This document shows, piece after piece, positions 1 through 10,851 of a DNA stretch of 64,000 nt. The stretch is from Polyangiaceae bacterium. Its GTDB lineage: Bacteria > Myxococcota_A > Polyangia > Polyangiales > Polyangiaceae. Below the pieces are notes generated by a model, which saw only the letters and a list, made by a program, of their open reading frames with translations, did no database searches and was not told the DNA's origin. The position numbers were made by a program, and so were the translations under genes. The stretch is taken from the NCBI GenBank assembly GCA_025936115.1, contig JAICTZ010000014.1, positions 62,001 to 126,000 of the forward strand, read 5' to 3'. Every line of letters starts with the position of its first letter. The first letter of the stretch is position 1.

Positions 1-1041
1 CTTGTCGGGCAAGGCCTCGAGCAAACCATCGGAAAAGATCGAGAGACACGCGCCCGGGCGGAGCTGCTTTCTATGTTCGGCGTAGCGGGTGCCCGGCAAA
101 ATCCCGGCGGGCGTGCTGGAATGCTCGAGCACGCAGGCGGACTGCCCGTCGTAGAGCACGGGCCAGGGGAAATGGCCGGCCGTCGCGTAGGCGAGCACGT
201 CGCGCTCCTGGTCGATCACGCCGAAAAAGACCGTCAGGTGCTTGCCGAGGTCGTCTTTCACGAGCTCGTCGTTGAGCCGCATGAGCAGGTGCCCCGGCGA
301 GAGAATCGAAGCTTCGCCGCCGTGGTCGTAGCGGGCGAGCTCGCGCTGCACGAACGTGCGCAAGAGTACTGTCACGAGCGCAGACGCGACGCCGTGCCCC
401 GCGACGTCCGCCAGGTAGAAGCCGAAGTGCCCGCCGTCGATGCGAAAGGCGTCCACGAAATCGCCGCTCAAGAAGCGCGACGGCACGAGCTCGCGAGTCA
501 GCCGGTAGCGGCCGAAGTGCAGGTCGTTCTTGGGCAACATGCGAAACTGAATTTGACGGCCGGCTTCTTCGTCGTCGGCGAGCAGCTTCAGGCTGGTTCT
601 GAGGCCTTGGTTCAGCGTCTCGAGCTCGGTGCGGTAGCGCCGATTTTCTTCGAGCAGGGCCGCGCGTTCGAGCGCCTTTTCGACGGCGTGCTCGAGCGCG
701 CCGAGCTCGACTGGCTTGGAGATGTAGTCCCAGGCCCCGAGCTTCAGCGCGGCGATCGCGTCTTGGACCAGGCCCGCGCCCGACATCACGATGACGGGCA
801 TGTCGGGAAACTCGTCGCGCACGGCGGCGAGCAGCTCGAGGCCGTCGAGGTTCGGCATGCGCAGATCGCAGAGCACGAGCTCCGGCGTGTGAGCGCGGAT
901 GGCGGCGAGGCCCTCGATACCGTCGCTCGCCAGAAACGTCCTGAAGCCGATACGCCCGAGCTGCCGCGCGATCGTGCTCTGCACGTACTCCGTGTCGTCG
1001 ACGATGACGATACGTTCGGATCTCGAGGGAGCCTCGGACAT
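1..1041 (-). CDS. Receiver-SpoIIE (PP2C-type) phosphatase, 3' end cut by the window
   Basis: The protein starts with a CheY-like receiver: acidic pair in IVIVDD, phospho-acceptor Asp59 in VLCDLRMP and the conserved Lys in YISKPVE. A coiled linker (about 130-160) leads into a SpoIIE/RsbU-type phosphatase domain with the motifs GDFVDAF, FYLADVAGHG and FSDGLLE. Such proteins dephosphorylate anti-sigma-factor antagonists in partner-switching pathways, with activity set by receiver phosphorylation. The ATG at 1041 is preceded by AGGAGT four bases upstream, which fixes the start. The last conserved motif is reached at the window edge, so only a short C-terminus is missing. No cognate kinase or anti-sigma gene is adjacent inside the window. 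Confidence 0.9.
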   Translation of the reverse strand, partial: MSEAPSRSERIVIVDDTEYVQSTIARQLGRIGFRTFLASDGIEGLAAIRAHTPELVLCDLRMPNLDGLELLAAVRDEFPDMPVIVMSGAGLVQDAIAALKLGAWDYISKPVELGALEHAVEKALERAALLEENRRYRTELETLNQGLRTSLKLLADDEEAGRQIQFRMLPKNDLHFGRYRLTRELVPSRFLSGDFVDAFRIDGGHFGFYLADVAGHGVASALVTVLLRTFVQRELARYDHGGEASILSPGHLLMRLNDELVKDDLGKHLTVFFGVIDQERDVLAYATAGHFPWPVLYDGQSACVLEHSSTPAGILPGTRYAEHRKQLRPGACLSIFSDGLLEALPDK

Positions 1042-1285
1042 CCCACTCCTTTCGCCGGCGCGCCTGCACGCCGTATCTCAGCGTACGACTCGGTTGCCGA
1101 AGAATCTAGGGCAGGAATTCAAGGCGCGGAAAGGCGCCACAATCGGTCGCTGCACGCTCGGGGCGTGGCGATTTTGTGCGCAAATCCGGCGAGACGTGGC
1201 GAAGGAGCCAGAACTCGGCATGGTCGGGTTTCGCTTGCCAGCGGCGAGGACGGCGGGCGCGATCGGAACTGACGCTCTTCTGGGT

Positions 1286-2902
1286 TCACGAGCTGCACGA
1301 CAACATCGAGCAGCCGGGGCGATGGCGCGCCCACTCCGGCCGTTTTTCCGCGAAGCGACCGTGCGCCGGCTGCTCGTCGAACGGGTGCCGGAGCACGTCG
1401 AGGAGCTCCTCGAGCACGGAGAGATCGCTGCGCTCGGCGGCCTCGATCGCGAGTTGTGCGACGTAGTTGCGGAGTACGTATTTCGGGTTGACTGCATTCA
1501 TGGCCTGGCGGCGCTCGCTGTCGGGGCGGCCGTCATCGCGGACGCGCGCGACGTAACGGCGGAGCCAGACGAGCAAGCGCGAGCGGTGATCGGCGCTCAC
1601 GGCGCTCGCGTCGTAGTAGGCGTCCCAGAGCGGCGCGAACCGCGCTTCGTCGCTCGGCTCGTCTGCGGCGGGGTCGGTCACCACGTCGGCCAGGTGCCGA
1701 AAGAACAGCGTGAAGTCGGTTTCGACCGCCGCGAGAAGCTCGAACAAGTCGTCGACGAGCGTCGCGTCGGGCACGCACGGCGAGCCGTCGGCGCGTGTCT
1801 CGTCTTGGCGCAAGGCGCGGAGGCCGAGCTTCTCGGCCAGGGTGCGCGACCGCGCGCGAGTGAGCGTGTCGCCGTAGGCGCCGAGCGCCGCTTCGACGGC
1901 GCTCACGTCGCCGATGAGCGGAAACAGAGCGTGGGCGAGCCGCACCAGATTCCACAGCCCGATGCTCGGCTGATTCTCATAGCGATAGCGCCGGCCGCTC
2001 GCGTCCGTGATGTTCGGCGTCCAGCTGGGATCGAAATCGTCCAGGAACCCGAAAGGCCCATAGTCGATCGTGAGACCCAGCACCGACATGTTGTCCGTGT
2101 TCATCACGCCGTGCACGAAGCCCTTCGCCATCCAGGCGGCGATGAGCTCGGCCGTGCGGCGACTGACCTCCGCGAGCAGCTCTTGGAAAGCGACGGGTGA
2201 CGGCGCGCCGAGCTCGGGGAAATGCGTCGTGAGCGTGTGAGCCGCGAGCTTCGACAAATTCTCGTGGTCGTCGCGCGCCGCGAAGAGCTCGAAATTGCCG
2301 AAGCGAAGAAACGTCGGCGCGACGCGACACACGATGGCACCCGGTTCGTGCCGCGCGTTGCCGTCGTAGAGCAGGTCACGCAGCACGTCTTCCCCCGTTG
2401 CGACGAGGCTCAGCGCGCGCGTCGTCGGAATGCCGAGGTGGTGCATGGCCTCGCTGCATAGAAATTCCCGCAGCGACGAGCGCAGCACGGCGCGACCGTC
2501 GGCCCGTCGCGAATACGGCGTGGGTCCGGCGCCCTTGAGCTGGAGCTCCCAGTGCTCGCCGCGTGCGTTTTTGAGCTCGCCGAGACTGATGGCGCGCCCG
2601 TCGCCGAGCTGACCAGCCCAGCTTCCGAATTGATGCCCGCCGTAACAGGCGGCGACCGGATCCATCCCCGACAGCGAGCGATTACCCGCGAAGATCTCGG
2701 CGAACTCGGCGCTCGCCGTGAAGTCCGGGGTGAAATCCAAGAGCTCGGCCACCTCGCGCGCCACGGCCAGCGTGCGGGGTGCCTTCACCGGAGTCGGTCG
2801 CACGCGCGTGAAACAGGCGCCGAACACCTGGCGCGTGCGATTCTCCTCGTTCGGATCGAACGGTAACGCGCCCCAGGCGCGGTTCGTAAACTCGAGCTTC
2901 AC
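1286..2902 (-). CDS. selO: SelO-family protein adenylyltransferase (YdiU/UPF0061)
   Basis: SelO proteins have a pseudokinase fold but transfer AMP to Ser/Thr/Tyr of target proteins, with a role in redox stress. Family hallmarks are clear: the start NRAWGALPFD, the block GGHQFGSWAGQLGDGRA, the LQLKGAGPTPYSR stretch, VHGVMNTDNMS and IDYGPFGFLDDFD. The extreme C-terminus is LSCSS, matching the conserved Cys (Sec in eukaryotes) near the end of family members. Similarity begins at KLEFTNRAWG, so I chose the GTG at 2902; longer in-frame extensions overlap the upstream gene and look random. At 538 residues it is slightly longer than the usual 480-500. It follows the ABC-F gene by 62 bases on the same strand, so co-transcription is likely. 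Confidence 0.92.
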   Translation of the reverse strand: MKLEFTNRAWGALPFDPNEENRTRQVFGACFTRVRPTPVKAPRTLAVAREVAELLDFTPDFTASAEFAEIFAGNRSLSGMDPVAACYGGHQFGSWAGQLGDGRAISLGELKNARGEHWELQLKGAGPTPYSRRADGRAVLRSSLREFLCSEAMHHLGIPTTRALSLVATGEDVLRDLLYDGNARHEPGAIVCRVAPTFLRFGNFELFAARDDHENLSKLAAHTLTTHFPELGAPSPVAFQELLAEVSRRTAELIAAWMAKGFVHGVMNTDNMSVLGLTIDYGPFGFLDDFDPSWTPNITDASGRRYRYENQPSIGLWNLVRLAHALFPLIGDVSAVEAALGAYGDTLTRARSRTLAEKLGLRALRQDETRADGSPCVPDATLVDDLFELLAAVETDFTLFFRHLADVVTDPAADEPSDEARFAPLWDAYYDASAVSADHRSRLLVWLRRYVARVRDDGRPDSERRQAMNAVNPKYVLRNYVAQLAIEAAERSDLSVLEELLDVLRHPFDEQPAHGRFAEKRPEWARHRPGCSMLSCSS

Positions 2903-2964
2903 CTGGGTTTCGTAGCATGACTCCCGGGCGCTTGCGGTCGGGTCCGCGAGGGGCTCCCGTGCCC

Positions 2965-4890
<1,926 letters not shown>

Positions 4891-4965
4891 GCAAGAGCCG
4901 CCCTCATAGCATTGGCCGTGAAGCCAGGGCTTGGCTCGGCACGGGACGGGCCCTAGACTTGGCGC

Positions 4966-6030
4966 TTGGCAGCGTCAGTCACTCGAAACTCGCAGCTTTT
5001 TACGCTGTTGCTGGTTCCGCTCGCCGGCTGCGCCGGGAGTCGGCAGTCGGCTCCGGCGCCGAGCCAGGCCGTCGCAGGTGTTCCGGCGCCGTCGCCTTCG
5101 AGGAACGCTGACGCGCTGCTCGTCCAGGCGAAGGCATCGTTCGGTGCGTTGCCGAGCGCTCCTGCTCTTCCAGCCGCTCAGGTTACGCTCGGCCGGCGGC
5201 TGTTTTTCGAGCCGCGCGTTTCGGCGGACGGCAAGATCGGATGCGTGAGCTGCCACGTACCAGCGCGCTATGCGACCGACGGGCTGCCGCGCGCCCGTGG
5301 GGTCTTCGGACGTGACAATCCGCGCAATTCCCCGACCGTATTCAACGCGGCGTATCAGACGGCCGAACACTGGCGCGCCGATCGCGATTCCGTCGAAGAT
5401 CAGGCGCGCCGCGCGCTCCTCGGCAAACCTTCGTTCGGCAATGCCACGGACGAGGAAGCGCTCGCACGCTTGCGCGCGCTGCCGGCACCTTATCCCGAGG
5501 AATTTCGGCGCGCTTTTCCGGGCGATGCGGAGCCCGTGAGCATTCGGAATTGGGGCACGGCGATCGGCGCTTACGAACGCACGCTCCTCACGCCCGGCCC
5601 CTTCGATGCGTTCTTGAACGGTGACGGCAAGGCGCTCGGCGCCGGCGCTCGCGCAGGCCTCACGGCGTTCATGGACGAAGGCTGCGTCCAGTGCCATGAC
5701 GGCCCGCTGCTCGGCGGCAACGCCCTCAGAAAATTCGGCGTTGACGCGGAGTATGCTCCGCTCACGCACAGTAACCCCGTGGACGAGGGCCGCTTCGAGA
5801 TCACCAAGGACGAAGCCGACCGCTACGTCTTCAAGGTCGCGCCGCTCCGCAACGTCGCGCGCACGGCGCCGTACTTTCACGACGGTTCGGTCGCGACGCT
5901 GCCCGAAGCGGTCGCGATCATGGCGCAGACACAGCTCGGCAAGCAGCTGTCCGCCGAACGCGTCGCTGCCATCGTCGCTTTTCTCGAAAGCTTGACGGGG
6001 CCGGTGCCAGCGACTTTCTCGCCGCTCTGA
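4966..6030 (+). CDS. Di-heme cytochrome c peroxidase (CcpA/MauG family) lipoprotein
   Basis: Signal peptide LFTLLLVPLAGC with lipidation Cys22 predicts an envelope-anchored periplasmic protein. Two c-type heme sites are visible: CVSCH (93-97) in the N-terminal domain and CVQCH (240-244) in the C-terminal domain. Surrounding motifs are typical of bacterial di-heme peroxidases: LGRRLFFEPRVS, FGRDNPRNSPTVFNAA, FDAFLNGD and KVAPLRNVARTAPYFHDGS. The family reduces H2O2 with electrons from small cytochromes; MauG members oxidise protein substrates instead. The only in-frame start giving the signal peptide is the TTG at 4966. The first 60 residues after the lipobox are Ala/Pro-rich and low complexity. 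No obvious redox partner is adjacent, although the nirK operon lies 2 kb downstream. Confidence 0.9.
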   Translation: MAASVTRNSQLFTLLLVPLAGCAGSRQSAPAPSQAVAGVPAPSPSRNADALLVQAKASFGALPSAPALPAAQVTLGRRLFFEPRVSADGKIGCVSCHVPARYATDGLPRARGVFGRDNPRNSPTVFNAAYQTAEHWRADRDSVEDQARRALLGKPSFGNATDEEALARLRALPAPYPEEFRRAFPGDAEPVSIRNWGTAIGAYERTLLTPGPFDAFLNGDGKALGAGARAGLTAFMDEGCVQCHDGPLLGGNALRKFGVDAEYAPLTHSNPVDEGRFEITKDEADRYVFKVAPLRNVARTAPYFHDGSVATLPEAVAIMAQTQLGKQLSAERVAAIVAFLESLTGPVPATFSPL

Positions 6031-6148
6031 GCTCTACGTCACGTCGCTGAATTTCTTCGCGCCAAATCGCACTGCGGGGGTGGGCGTCTATGGCGCTCCG
6101 CAACGAGACCGCGCTGGACGTGACGGAGGCGTGCGCTACGCTCGCGGC

Positions 6149-6877
6149 GTGTCGGCCATCGAAAGCGCTCCCTTCGCTTACGAGGCGCGCGGCGAAAAGT
6201 ATCGCGGCGCGTTCGTCGCGCGAAGCGGGGTGGAGCCTTCCGCCGCGTTCGTGCTACTCCCCGATTGGCGTGGACAGAGCCCGCTCGCGCACGACCACGC
6301 CCGTTTCCTCGTCGAGCAGGGCTGCGCGGTCGTGATCGGCGATCTCTACGGCGACGGATTCAGCCCGACGGACCCGAGCCAGGTCGGCGAGATGGTCAAG
6401 CGCCTGATAGAGAACCGCGACCGCGGCGTCGAGGCGCTCGCCGCGTGCGTCAGCGCGCTCAGAGCGCGTCTACGCGCCGGGGGCCCGATTTTTTGCCTCG
6501 GCTACAGCGCGGGCGGGATGGTCGCCCTCGACTACGGGCGCAGCGGCGCGGAGCTCAGCGGGATCATCGTCGCGTCCGCGCTGCTGAAGACCGCCGCCCC
6601 CGGGACACCCACGCGCATCAAAGCACCGGTTTTGATCCTGCAAGGAACCCAAGACCAGGTTTCGCCGATGGAAGTGATCGCGAGCGTCGTCGCGGAGATG
6701 GACGCGGCGGGAAACGACTTCCGCCTCGAGCTTTACGGGCAAGCGCATCACGCGTTCGACAACCCGGAAGCAGGGACGGACCCGAGCGCGCGCCTCGTCT
6801 ATTCACCGGCCGCGGCTGCCCGCTCTCGTCGCGCGATTGCCGATTTCATTCGCGAACGAACGAGCCTCGCCGGCTAG
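6149..6877 (+). CDS. Dienelactone hydrolase-like alpha/beta hydrolase
   Basis: Motifs in order are VLLPDWRG, DLYGDGFSP, the nucleophile elbow GYSAGG, the acid strand ILQGTQDQVSP and the His region YGQAHHAF. These match the DLH family (PF01738). DLH proper has a Cys nucleophile in GYCxGG, whereas here it is Ser, as in many broad-specificity esterases of this family. The substrate is unknown and no signal peptide is visible, so it is probably cytoplasmic. An in-frame ATG at 6080 would add 23 Arg/Gly-rich residues without family similarity, so the GTG at 6149 is preferred. It may be monocistronic, since the following kilobase contains only degraded sequence. Confidence 0.82.
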   Translation: MSAIESAPFAYEARGEKYRGAFVARSGVEPSAAFVLLPDWRGQSPLAHDHARFLVEQGCAVVIGDLYGDGFSPTDPSQVGEMVKRLIENRDRGVEALAACVSALRARLRAGGPIFCLGYSAGGMVALDYGRSGAELSGIIVASALLKTAAPGTPTRIKAPVLILQGTQDQVSPMEVIASVVAEMDAAGNDFRLELYGQAHHAFDNPEAGTDPSARLVYSPAAAARSRRAIADFIRERTSLAG

Positions 6878-6887
6878 CGTTCGCTGC

Positions 6888-7072
6888 CTATGCCGAAGAG
6901 CTTTGGCGCGCGCTGCGTGTGACTCGGAGGAAGTCGCGCCCGATGAGCGCGAGCGCGCACGCGGTGAACGGGATGGCCAAGTAGAGCCGCTGAGCATGTC
7001 AACGGTGAGGTGGTCGTGGCGCACGACGACCGAGGCGCCCGAGAAGCCCCCGTGCTCGAGGTTCTGGCGCAG
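6888..7072 (-). pseudogene. Degraded fragment resembling a TRAP-transporter small permease (DctQ-like)
   Basis: On the minus strand two frames give protein-like sequence broken by one shift. One carries GASVVVRHDHLTVDML, resembling the HIRVDLL motif of DctQ subunits. The next frame carries a hydrophobic LYLAIPFTACALALIG followed by RDFLRV and a stop at 6890-6888. An in-frame stop lies just upstream (near 7075) and no start codon or membrane-domain N-terminus remains. I read this as the C-terminal remnant of a TRAP-type small permease after frameshift and deletion. No partner DctM or DctP gene is present. The family call rests on short motifs and is tentative. Confidence 0.3.
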
Positions 7073-7276
7073 CTACTGCCGCAAGTACTTACGGGCACGC
7101 GAGCTCGGAATCGTAGCGCCGGATTATCCCGGCGATTGCCGCTGCAGAACACGCGTCGATGGGCTTTGGTTCTGTCTACGAACCAGATCGCGCTGAGGCG
7201 TGATGCGAACCACCGGTGAGCCTACCGTCGCGGAATGAGGAGCGGCCTGACGAGCCAACTCCAGTCACGGCGTTGA

Positions 7277-7627
7277 GCTCGCGGCGCATCGGTATTTCGT
7301 CTCTTCTCCAAAGCCGTTCCGTCCGAGCGGGTGCGGGAGCTCGGACCATTGCTCGTGAAGCTCGCCGGTCAGGATCGGGCGTTTGCCATCACGAACCTCG
7401 GCGATCTCGACGAGCGACGGCTCGCCTTTCACGGAGCGCGCTTGTCACTCGAGTCATTCTACGGCGCCGTGAGCGGCATCGTGAAATCGAATGTCGTGCC
7501 CGTGTACACGCTGGGCGGCGCGATGTCCTTGTACCTGCTCGCCAACGAAAGCTCCACCGCGGATACCACGATTCGCGACGCGGGGGAGCGCGCCGTGCAG
7601 AGGCTGCTCACTGCTCTCGACGTTTGA
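7277..7627 (+). pseudogene. C-terminal remnant of a condensation/acyltransferase-like protein
   Basis: An open stretch after the stop at 7274-7276 reads like the end of a BAHD/condensation/PapA-type acyltransferase: AFAITNLGDLDERRL, LESFYGAVSG, YTLGGAMSLYLLANE, and a final helix ending in LLTALDV. The conserved NLG turn and the TxGG-x-L-x-L strand are characteristic of that fold. The HHxxxD catalytic half is absent. A GTG at 7331 could start a 98-residue protein, but the similarity begins before it, so this is better explained as a truncated gene. It shares a kilobase of otherwise non-coding DNA with another remnant on the opposite strand. Confidence 0.4.
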
Positions 7628-7887
7628 ACTGAGCGCGAGCGCGTGGATATCGCGTACCTGCGCGAGGCTAGTATGCAGCAAGGCGCGTGCGGCGCACTCC
7701 GGATCGGCACACGCGCCGGCGGGCGGGCATTCGGAAGAGCAGACGCCGTGAAGCTCCACCGCAATCGGTGAAGCGCGCGCAACTCTCGCGCCGATCTCGC
7801 GGCTCGCCGCAATGCTTGCCGGCTCACGCGCGCCGGGCCGGCTCAGCCCGTTCCTACGCAAGGCACGAGGCTTGCTGCAGTGCAGGC

Positions 7888-9387
7888 ATGAGCAAAGATT
7901 TCCGGAGGACCATCGGCGTGCTTCGCGCGAGCGCGATCGCTCTCGCCTTGGTTGCGAGTGCTTGTGAGCAAAAGCCCGACGTTGGCGCCATGCAGCGCCA
8001 TTTTACCGAGCACCCGGCTCCTCCGCCGGACGTCACGAGCGTGCCCTCCGATGATCGCATCATGGCCGTGCTCACCTCGCCACCGAACGTTCCACCGCCC
8101 ACCAACCGCACCAAGCCTGCGCGGGTCGTGGTCAAACTGACGGTCAAAGAGGTCGTGATGCCGATGGCCGACGGCGTCCAATATTCTTATTGGACGTTCG
8201 GCGGGACGGTGCCGGGCAGCTTCATTCGTGTGCGTCAAGGCGACGTGGTCGAGTTTCACCTGCAGAACGACGCGACCAGCACCATGCCGCACAATATCGA
8301 TTTGCACGCGGTGACGGGCCCGGGCGGCGGCGCTGCCTCGAGCTTCACCGCCCCGGGCCACGCGTCGCAATTCACGTTCCGCGCCCTCAACCCCGGCCTG
8401 TTCGTCTATCACTGCGCCACGGCTCCCGTCCCCATGCACGTCGCCAACGGCATGTACGGCCTGATTCTCGTGGAGCCGCCCGGCGGCCTGCCGCCCGTCG
8501 ATCGCGAGTATTACGTGATGGAGGGCGATTTCTATACGAAGGGCAAGTATCACGCGAAAGGTTTACAGGCCTTCGATATGGATAAGGGCATCGAGGAGCG
8601 TCCGACCTACGTCGTCTTCAACGGCGCGGAAGGCTCGCTGCTCGGCGACAAATCACTGAAGGCCTACGTCGGCGACAGCGTGCGCATCTTCTTCGGTGTC
8701 GGCGGACCGAACCTCACGTCGAGCTTTCACGTCATCGGTGAAGTGTTCGATCGCGTGTACATGGAAGGTGGCACCCACTATCAGGAGAACGTGCAAACCA
8801 CGATGGTGCCCGCCGGCGGCTCTGCGATCCTGGATTTCCGCGTGCAAGTTCCCGGGGCCTACGCGCTCGTCGACCACTCGCTCTTCCGCGCCTTCAACCA
8901 GGGCGCCGTCGGTACGCTCAAGGTGAGCGGGCCGGAAGACAAGCTCCTCTACTCGGGCAAACAGGAGGACTCGCTCGCCGAGAAAGAGCAAGCGCCCCAA
9001 GCGCCCGTGCTCGTCGATTCCGCTCCCCCGAGCACGCTCACGCGCGACGAACGAATTGCGGCCGGCAAGACGCTATTTGCTTCGACCTGCAGCGCCTGTC
9101 ACCAGGCCACGGGCAGCGGCTTGCCCGGCTCGATTCCGCCGCTGGCCGGCTCGGACTTTCTCGTGAAAAACGACAAGGAACGGGTGATCGGCGTCGTGCT
9201 GAACGGACTGAGCGGTCCCGTCAAAGTCAACGGCACGTCGTTCAACTCGGTGATGCCGACCTGGAACCACTTGACCAACGACGAGCTCGCGAACGTCCTC
9301 ACGTACGTGCTGAACAGCTGGGGCAATCCCGGCGGTGAAGTCGCGCCCGCCGAGATCGCCAAGGTGCGCGGCAGCGGAGCCATCTGA
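7888..9387 (+). CDS. nirK: Copper nitrite reductase with C-terminal cytochrome c domain (AniA-type NirK fusion)
   Basis: Reduces nitrite to nitric oxide in the periplasm. Lipobox LVASAC (Cys26) predicts a lipoprotein, as in Neisseria AniA. Two cupredoxin domains follow. Type-1 copper ligands are His135, Cys176, His184 and Met189. Type-2 copper ligands are His140, His175 and His330, the last in [10 protein letters not shown]. The catalytic pair is Asp138 (in HNIDLH) and His281 (in SSFHVIG). After a Ser/Ala/Pro/Glu linker the C-terminus (about 390-490) is a mono-heme cytochrome c with CSACH (401-405) and a distal Met in SVMPTW, presumably the built-in electron donor. The ATG at 7888 gives the signal peptide; upstream in-frame sequence looks random. 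The stop overlaps the nirV start (TGATG), indicating an operon. Confidence 0.95.
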   Translation: MSKDFRRTIGVLRASAIALALVASACEQKPDVGAMQRHFTEHPAPPPDVTSVPSDDRIMAVLTSPPNVPPPTNRTKPARVVVKLTVKEVVMPMADGVQYSYWTFGGTVPGSFIRVRQGDVVEFHLQNDATSTMPHNIDLHAVTGPGGGAASSFTAPGHASQFTFRALNPGLFVYHCATAPVPMHVANGMYGLILVEPPGGLPPVDREYYVMEGDFYTKGKYHAKGLQAFDMDKGIEERPTYVVFNGAEGSLLGDKSLKAYVGDSVRIFFGVGGPNLTSSFHVIGEVFDRVYMEGGTHYQENVQTTMVPAGGSAILDFRVQVPGAYALVDHSLFRAFNQGAVGTLKVSGPEDKLLYSGKQEDSLAEKEQAPQAPVLVDSAPPSTLTRDERIAAGKTLFASTCSACHQATGSGLPGSIPPLAGSDFLVKNDKERVIGVVLNGLSGPVKVNGTSFNSVMPTWNHLTNDELANVLTYVLNSWGNPGGEVAPAEIAKVRGSGAI

Positions 9388-10199
9388 TGTTCTCTCGGTG
9401 CCTTGCGCACGTGCTCGCATGCGTGACCGTGCTCACCGGCGCGGCCCACGCCGCGCCGAGGCCGCTCAAGGCGCCCGCGGGCATGGTCATGGTCGGGCCG
9501 GGCGTTTATCGGCCGCTCTACCCCGCTTCGCCCGCCGAGCGCTTGGTTTCTGTTCGCCGTTTCTACCTCGACGCCAGGCCCGTGACGAACGGAGAATTTC
9601 TCACGTTCGTGCGGGCGCAACCCGAATGGCGTCGCGATCGTGCTCCGCGCTTGTTGGCGGACGACGGGTACCTGACGCACTGGGCGGCGGCGGACGCGCT
9701 CGGGAGGGACGTGCGCTCGGCCAGCCCCGTGACCAACGTCAGCTGGTTTGCGGCGAAGGCGTATTGCGCCGCACGCTCCGCACGGCTGCCCTCGGAGCGC
9801 GAGTGGGAGCTCGCGGCGCTCGCCAGCGAAAACGCTCGTGACGCCAGCAGCGATCCCGCGTTCGTCGCGCGCATTCTCGACTTCTATTCGCGGCCCGCGC
9901 TCGCGGCGTCGCTGCGTGACGTGGGCAGCGGCAAGCCGAACCTCTACGGTGTGTACGACCTCCACGGCCTGGTCTGGGAGTGGATTTACGACTTCAGCGC
10001 GAGCCTCGTCGCGGTGGACTCACGCGAAAAAGGCGAGGCTGATCGCAATCGATTCTGTGGCGCGACCGGAGCGAGCGCGCAGACGCCCTCCGACTACGCA
10101 GCGTTCATGCGCGTCGCATTTCGTAGCTCGCTCGAAGCGGCGTACACCACCTCGCGCTTGGGATTTCGCTGTGCTGCCGACCTGGAGGAAACGCCGTGA
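9387..10199 (+). CDS. nirV: NirV-like formylglycine-generating-enzyme (SUMF1) domain protein
   Basis: Sec signal peptide ending AAHAAP, then a FGE-sulfatase/SUMF1 fold: GMVMVGPGVY, RRFYLDARPVTNGEFLTF, PVTNVSWFAAKAYCAARSARLPSEREWELAA, GVYDLHGLVWEWIYDF and LGFRCAAD. Sulfatase-modifying activity is not implied; SUMF1-domain proteins encoded directly after nirK are called NirV, and their role in nitrite reductase maturation is unresolved. The gene starts inside the nirK stop codon and its own stop overlaps the start of the Sco gene, so the three genes are translationally coupled. At 270 residues it is close to the usual NirV length. The location is inferred to be periplasmic, the same compartment as NirK. 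Confidence 0.85.
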   Translation: MFSRCLAHVLACVTVLTGAAHAAPRPLKAPAGMVMVGPGVYRPLYPASPAERLVSVRRFYLDARPVTNGEFLTFVRAQPEWRRDRAPRLLADDGYLTHWAAADALGRDVRSASPVTNVSWFAAKAYCAARSARLPSEREWELAALASENARDASSDPAFVARILDFYSRPALAASLRDVGSGKPNLYGVYDLHGLVWEWIYDFSASLVAVDSREKGEADRNRFCGATGASAQTPSDYAAFMRVAFRSSLEAAYTTSRLGFRCAADLEETP

Positions 10200-10831
10200 C
10201 GCGCCGAAGCCCTTTCGTGTGGTCGCTCGCCTTGTGTCTGCTCGCCTGCCGGCAGCCGGCGCCTGCCCCGCCGAGCTCGAGCTCCCACGCCGTGCCGGCA
10301 AACCAGCGCTCGGACGTCCCCGTGCCGGCCGTCACCGAAGCGACCGGGCCCTCGCTCTACGACTTGCCGATTCATGTCGTCGACCGCGCGGGAACGACGC
10401 GTCCGCTCGCCGCCTTCCGCGGCGCGCCGCTGCTCGTCACGATGTTTTACGGCAGCTGTGCGTCCGCGTGCCCGCTGCTCACGAGCGACCTCAAGCGCAT
10501 CGAGCGTCAGCTGCCTACCGGCGTGCGCGACCAGCTGCGCGTGCTGATGGTGAGCTTCGATCAAGCGCGCGACACTCCGGCCGTGCTCGAGCGCATGACG
10601 CTCGACCGCGGCATGGATCCGGCGCGCTGGACGCTCGCGAGCGCGTCGGACGACGACGCGCGCTCGCTCGCGGGCGTGCTCGGTATCCGGTATCGCAAGC
10701 TCGACAACGGCGAGTTTTTCCACTCGTCGGCCATCGTGCTGCTCGATCGCGACGGCCGCATCCGTGCGCGGCTCGACGGGCTCGGTCGTGATCCGAGCGC
10801 GATCGTGAGTTTTCTCACCGCGCCGTCGTGA
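10196..10831 (+). CDS. SCO1/SenC-family copper chaperone lipoprotein
   Basis: Signal peptide and lipobox (CLLAC) predict a membrane-anchored periplasmic protein with a thioredoxin fold. The copper-binding Cys pair is in CASACP, and the third ligand is the His in EFFHSSAIVLLDRDG. The family delivers copper to cupredoxin-type sites such as cytochrome oxidase CuA. Its position as third gene of the nirK-nirV unit suggests that here it metallates NirK, which is an inference. The GTG start overlaps the nirV stop by four bases. A Ser/Pro-rich spacer (about 20-50) separates the lipidation site from the domain. The gene converges with tex, 20 bases away. Confidence 0.9.
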   Translation: MTRRSPFVWSLALCLLACRQPAPAPPSSSSHAVPANQRSDVPVPAVTEATGPSLYDLPIHVVDRAGTTRPLAAFRGAPLLVTMFYGSCASACPLLTSDLKRIERQLPTGVRDQLRVLMVSFDQARDTPAVLERMTLDRGMDPARWTLASASDDDARSLAGVLGIRYRKLDNGEFFHSSAIVLLDRDGRIRARLDGLGRDPSAIVSFLTAPS

Positions 10832-10851
10832 ACCGCGCCCGCGGGGGCTCG

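Noticed and set aside
7620..7861. Minus-strand frame with [16 protein letters not shown], reminiscent of the Rrf2/NsrR Fe-S cluster motif next to nirK
   Set aside because: No helix-turn-helix precedes it, the spacing of Cys is not typical and the frame runs antisense into another remnant. It could be a decayed fragment but cannot be supported.
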